Assembly: GCA_015490055.1 (NCBI GenBank) | Contig: WFYP01000045.1 | Span: 1-5,254 of the forward strand | DNA from: Nitratifractor sp. | GTDB taxonomy: Bacteria > Campylobacterota > Campylobacteria > Campylobacterales > Sulfurovaceae | Direction: 5' to 3' | DNA length: 5,254 bases | Notes under the pieces: model-generated | What the model was told of the DNA's origin: nothing | What the model saw: only the letters and a program-made list of their open reading frames with translations | Database searches by the model: none | Shown here: piece by piece, positions 4,596-5,254 of the stretch | Layout of the letters: every line of letters begins with the position of its first letter | Numbering within the stretch: the stretch's first letter is position 1 | Position numbers and translations under genes: made by a program

Positions 4596-5132
4596 TTGAA
4601 ACATATATTTATAGTAACTTTTTTATTATCTTTAATATATTGTGAAGATTTTATTTCGGAATATGAGTATGGACAGATGTTATATAAAGCTCCCAGAGGG
4701 GTGAGTTGTGCTAGTTGTCATGGAACTGTTGGTGATCGCACATTTATTGCCTCTTTTAAAAACGAAGATAATAGTACAAGAGATTTTTATAGCCCAGATA
4801 TTAGGAAGTTAGATTTAAAAAGTTTTAAAAAAGCTTTAGATAGGGGTGGTCGGATAATGCCCAAATACTACCTTACAGATAAAGAGGTAGAGGCTATATA
4901 TAAGTATATTAAAACTGTCAATCAAGAGAGTGCTAAGAGTAACGATAGCAATATTACTGAAAATGATGATGTAGATGATAATATAAGTGATGTTAATGAT
5001 AGTGATTTAGAGGGTATTGATGCTGATAGTACACTAGATGATATAGACGATAATGACACTAATGAAACACAAAGTAGTAGTATAATATCTAAAATATTTA
5101 AAACACCACAAGATGAACAAGAGGAGCAGTAA
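4596..5132 (+). CDS. Secreted mono-haem cytochrome c with acidic C-terminal tail
   Basis: Probably a periplasmic electron carrier; its partner is unknown. The 178-residue protein starts with a short signal peptide (about 1-15, MKHIFIVTFLLSLIY). The haem motif CASCH follows (C38, C41, H42), then a likely axial methionine, M88 in RGGRIMPKYYLTDKEVEAIYKYI, whose helix closes a small class I cytochrome c fold by about residue 108. Residues 110-178 form a low-complexity tail rich in Asp, Asn, Glu and Ser, with no recognisable domain. The start is TTG (4596-4598), supported by AGGTAG at 4585-4590 and by the signal peptide beginning there; no in-frame ATG gives a secreted form. C16 follows LIY, a poor lipobox, so lipoprotein modification is doubtful. 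Its stop overlaps the next start by one base (TAATG), so it is cotranscribed with proA, a functionally odd pairing. Confidence 0.85.
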   Translation: MKHIFIVTFLLSLIYCEDFISEYEYGQMLYKAPRGVSCASCHGTVGDRTFIASFKNEDNSTRDFYSPDIRKLDLKSFKKALDRGGRIMPKYYLTDKEVEAIYKYIKTVNQESAKSNDSNITENDDVDDNISDVNDSDLEGIDADSTLDDIDDNDTNETQSSSIISKIFKTPQDEQEEQ

Positions 5133-5254
5133 TGGAAGATTTTTTAAAAGAGGCTAAAAAAAGTAGTGCAATAGTAGCAACTTTAAGTAGTAAAGAAAAA
5201 AAAGAGATACTAAATAAAATGGCAGATGCTCTTGAAGTAAATAGTAAATATATA
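5132..5254 (+). CDS. proA: Gamma-glutamyl phosphate reductase, N-terminal part
   Basis: Only the first 41 codons are in the window, from an ATG that shares one base with the cytochrome stop and has a strong GAGGAG ribosome site (5121-5126). The peptide begins MEDFLKEAKKSSAIVATLSS and continues with KEKKEILNKMADALEVNSKYI. This is the usual start of ProA, in which an N-terminal helix pair with the motif MADALE precedes the NADPH-binding aldehyde dehydrogenase-like domain. Full ProA is about 415 residues and makes glutamate semialdehyde for proline synthesis. The catalytic cysteine is outside the window, so the call rests on the N-terminal pattern alone. Confidence 0.78.
   Translation, partial: MEDFLKEAKKSSAIVATLSSKEKKEILNKMADALEVNSKYI

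Noticed and set aside
4641..4645. Lipobox at the end of the cytochrome signal peptide (LIYC)
   Set aside because: Tyr at the -1 position does not match the usual Gly/Ala/Ser before the lipobox cysteine.

Overview
The window looks like chromosomal DNA of a Campylobacterota (former Epsilonproteobacteria) species, probably a free-living Sulfurimonas/Sulfurovum/Arcobacter-type relative. The evidence is strong AT bias, T-rich stretches before TATAAT-type -10 boxes without clear -35 boxes, tightly overlapping genes, and the order folD-lepB-(M50 membrane protein)-rpiB. From memory, Helicobacter pylori has the same order. The genus is an inference.

Left third (1-1627), accessory: a small partial gene reads leftward off the edge from a TTG start at 96. 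It is followed by 375 bases without a gene (97-471), full of short inverted and direct repeats, a bidirectional terminator-like hairpin and a TATAAT box. Then comes a complete integron-type tyrosine recombinase (intI, 472-1452, +). Its integron-specific extra domain and all catalytic residues can be seen. In integrons the attI site lies 5' of intI and cassettes are transcribed away from it. The repeat-rich gap is therefore the best candidate for attI plus promoters, and the leftward gene could be the first cassette. No attC site matching the standard core-site consensus was found, so this is unproven. Between intI and rpiB (1453-1627) lies a patch of short repeats: a GGGTAG/CTACCC hairpin, then degenerate 7-base tandem repeats that run into the rpiB stop codon.

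Middle (1628-4535), housekeeping: a leftward operon folD > lepB > M50 site-2-protease-family protein > rpiB. Its first three genes are joined by 4-base ATGA overlaps, and rpiB starts 9 bases after the preceding stop. The products serve one-carbon metabolism, signal-peptide cleavage, intramembrane proteolysis and the pentose phosphate pathway. They share transcription more than a pathway.

Right end (4536-5254): a 60-base divergent promoter region separates folD from a rightward gene for a secreted mono-haem c-type cytochrome with a long acidic tail. That gene overlaps by one base the start of a proA-like gene, which runs off the window.

The most interesting part is the integron integrase with its unusual upstream repeat architecture, at the boundary with a conserved operon.
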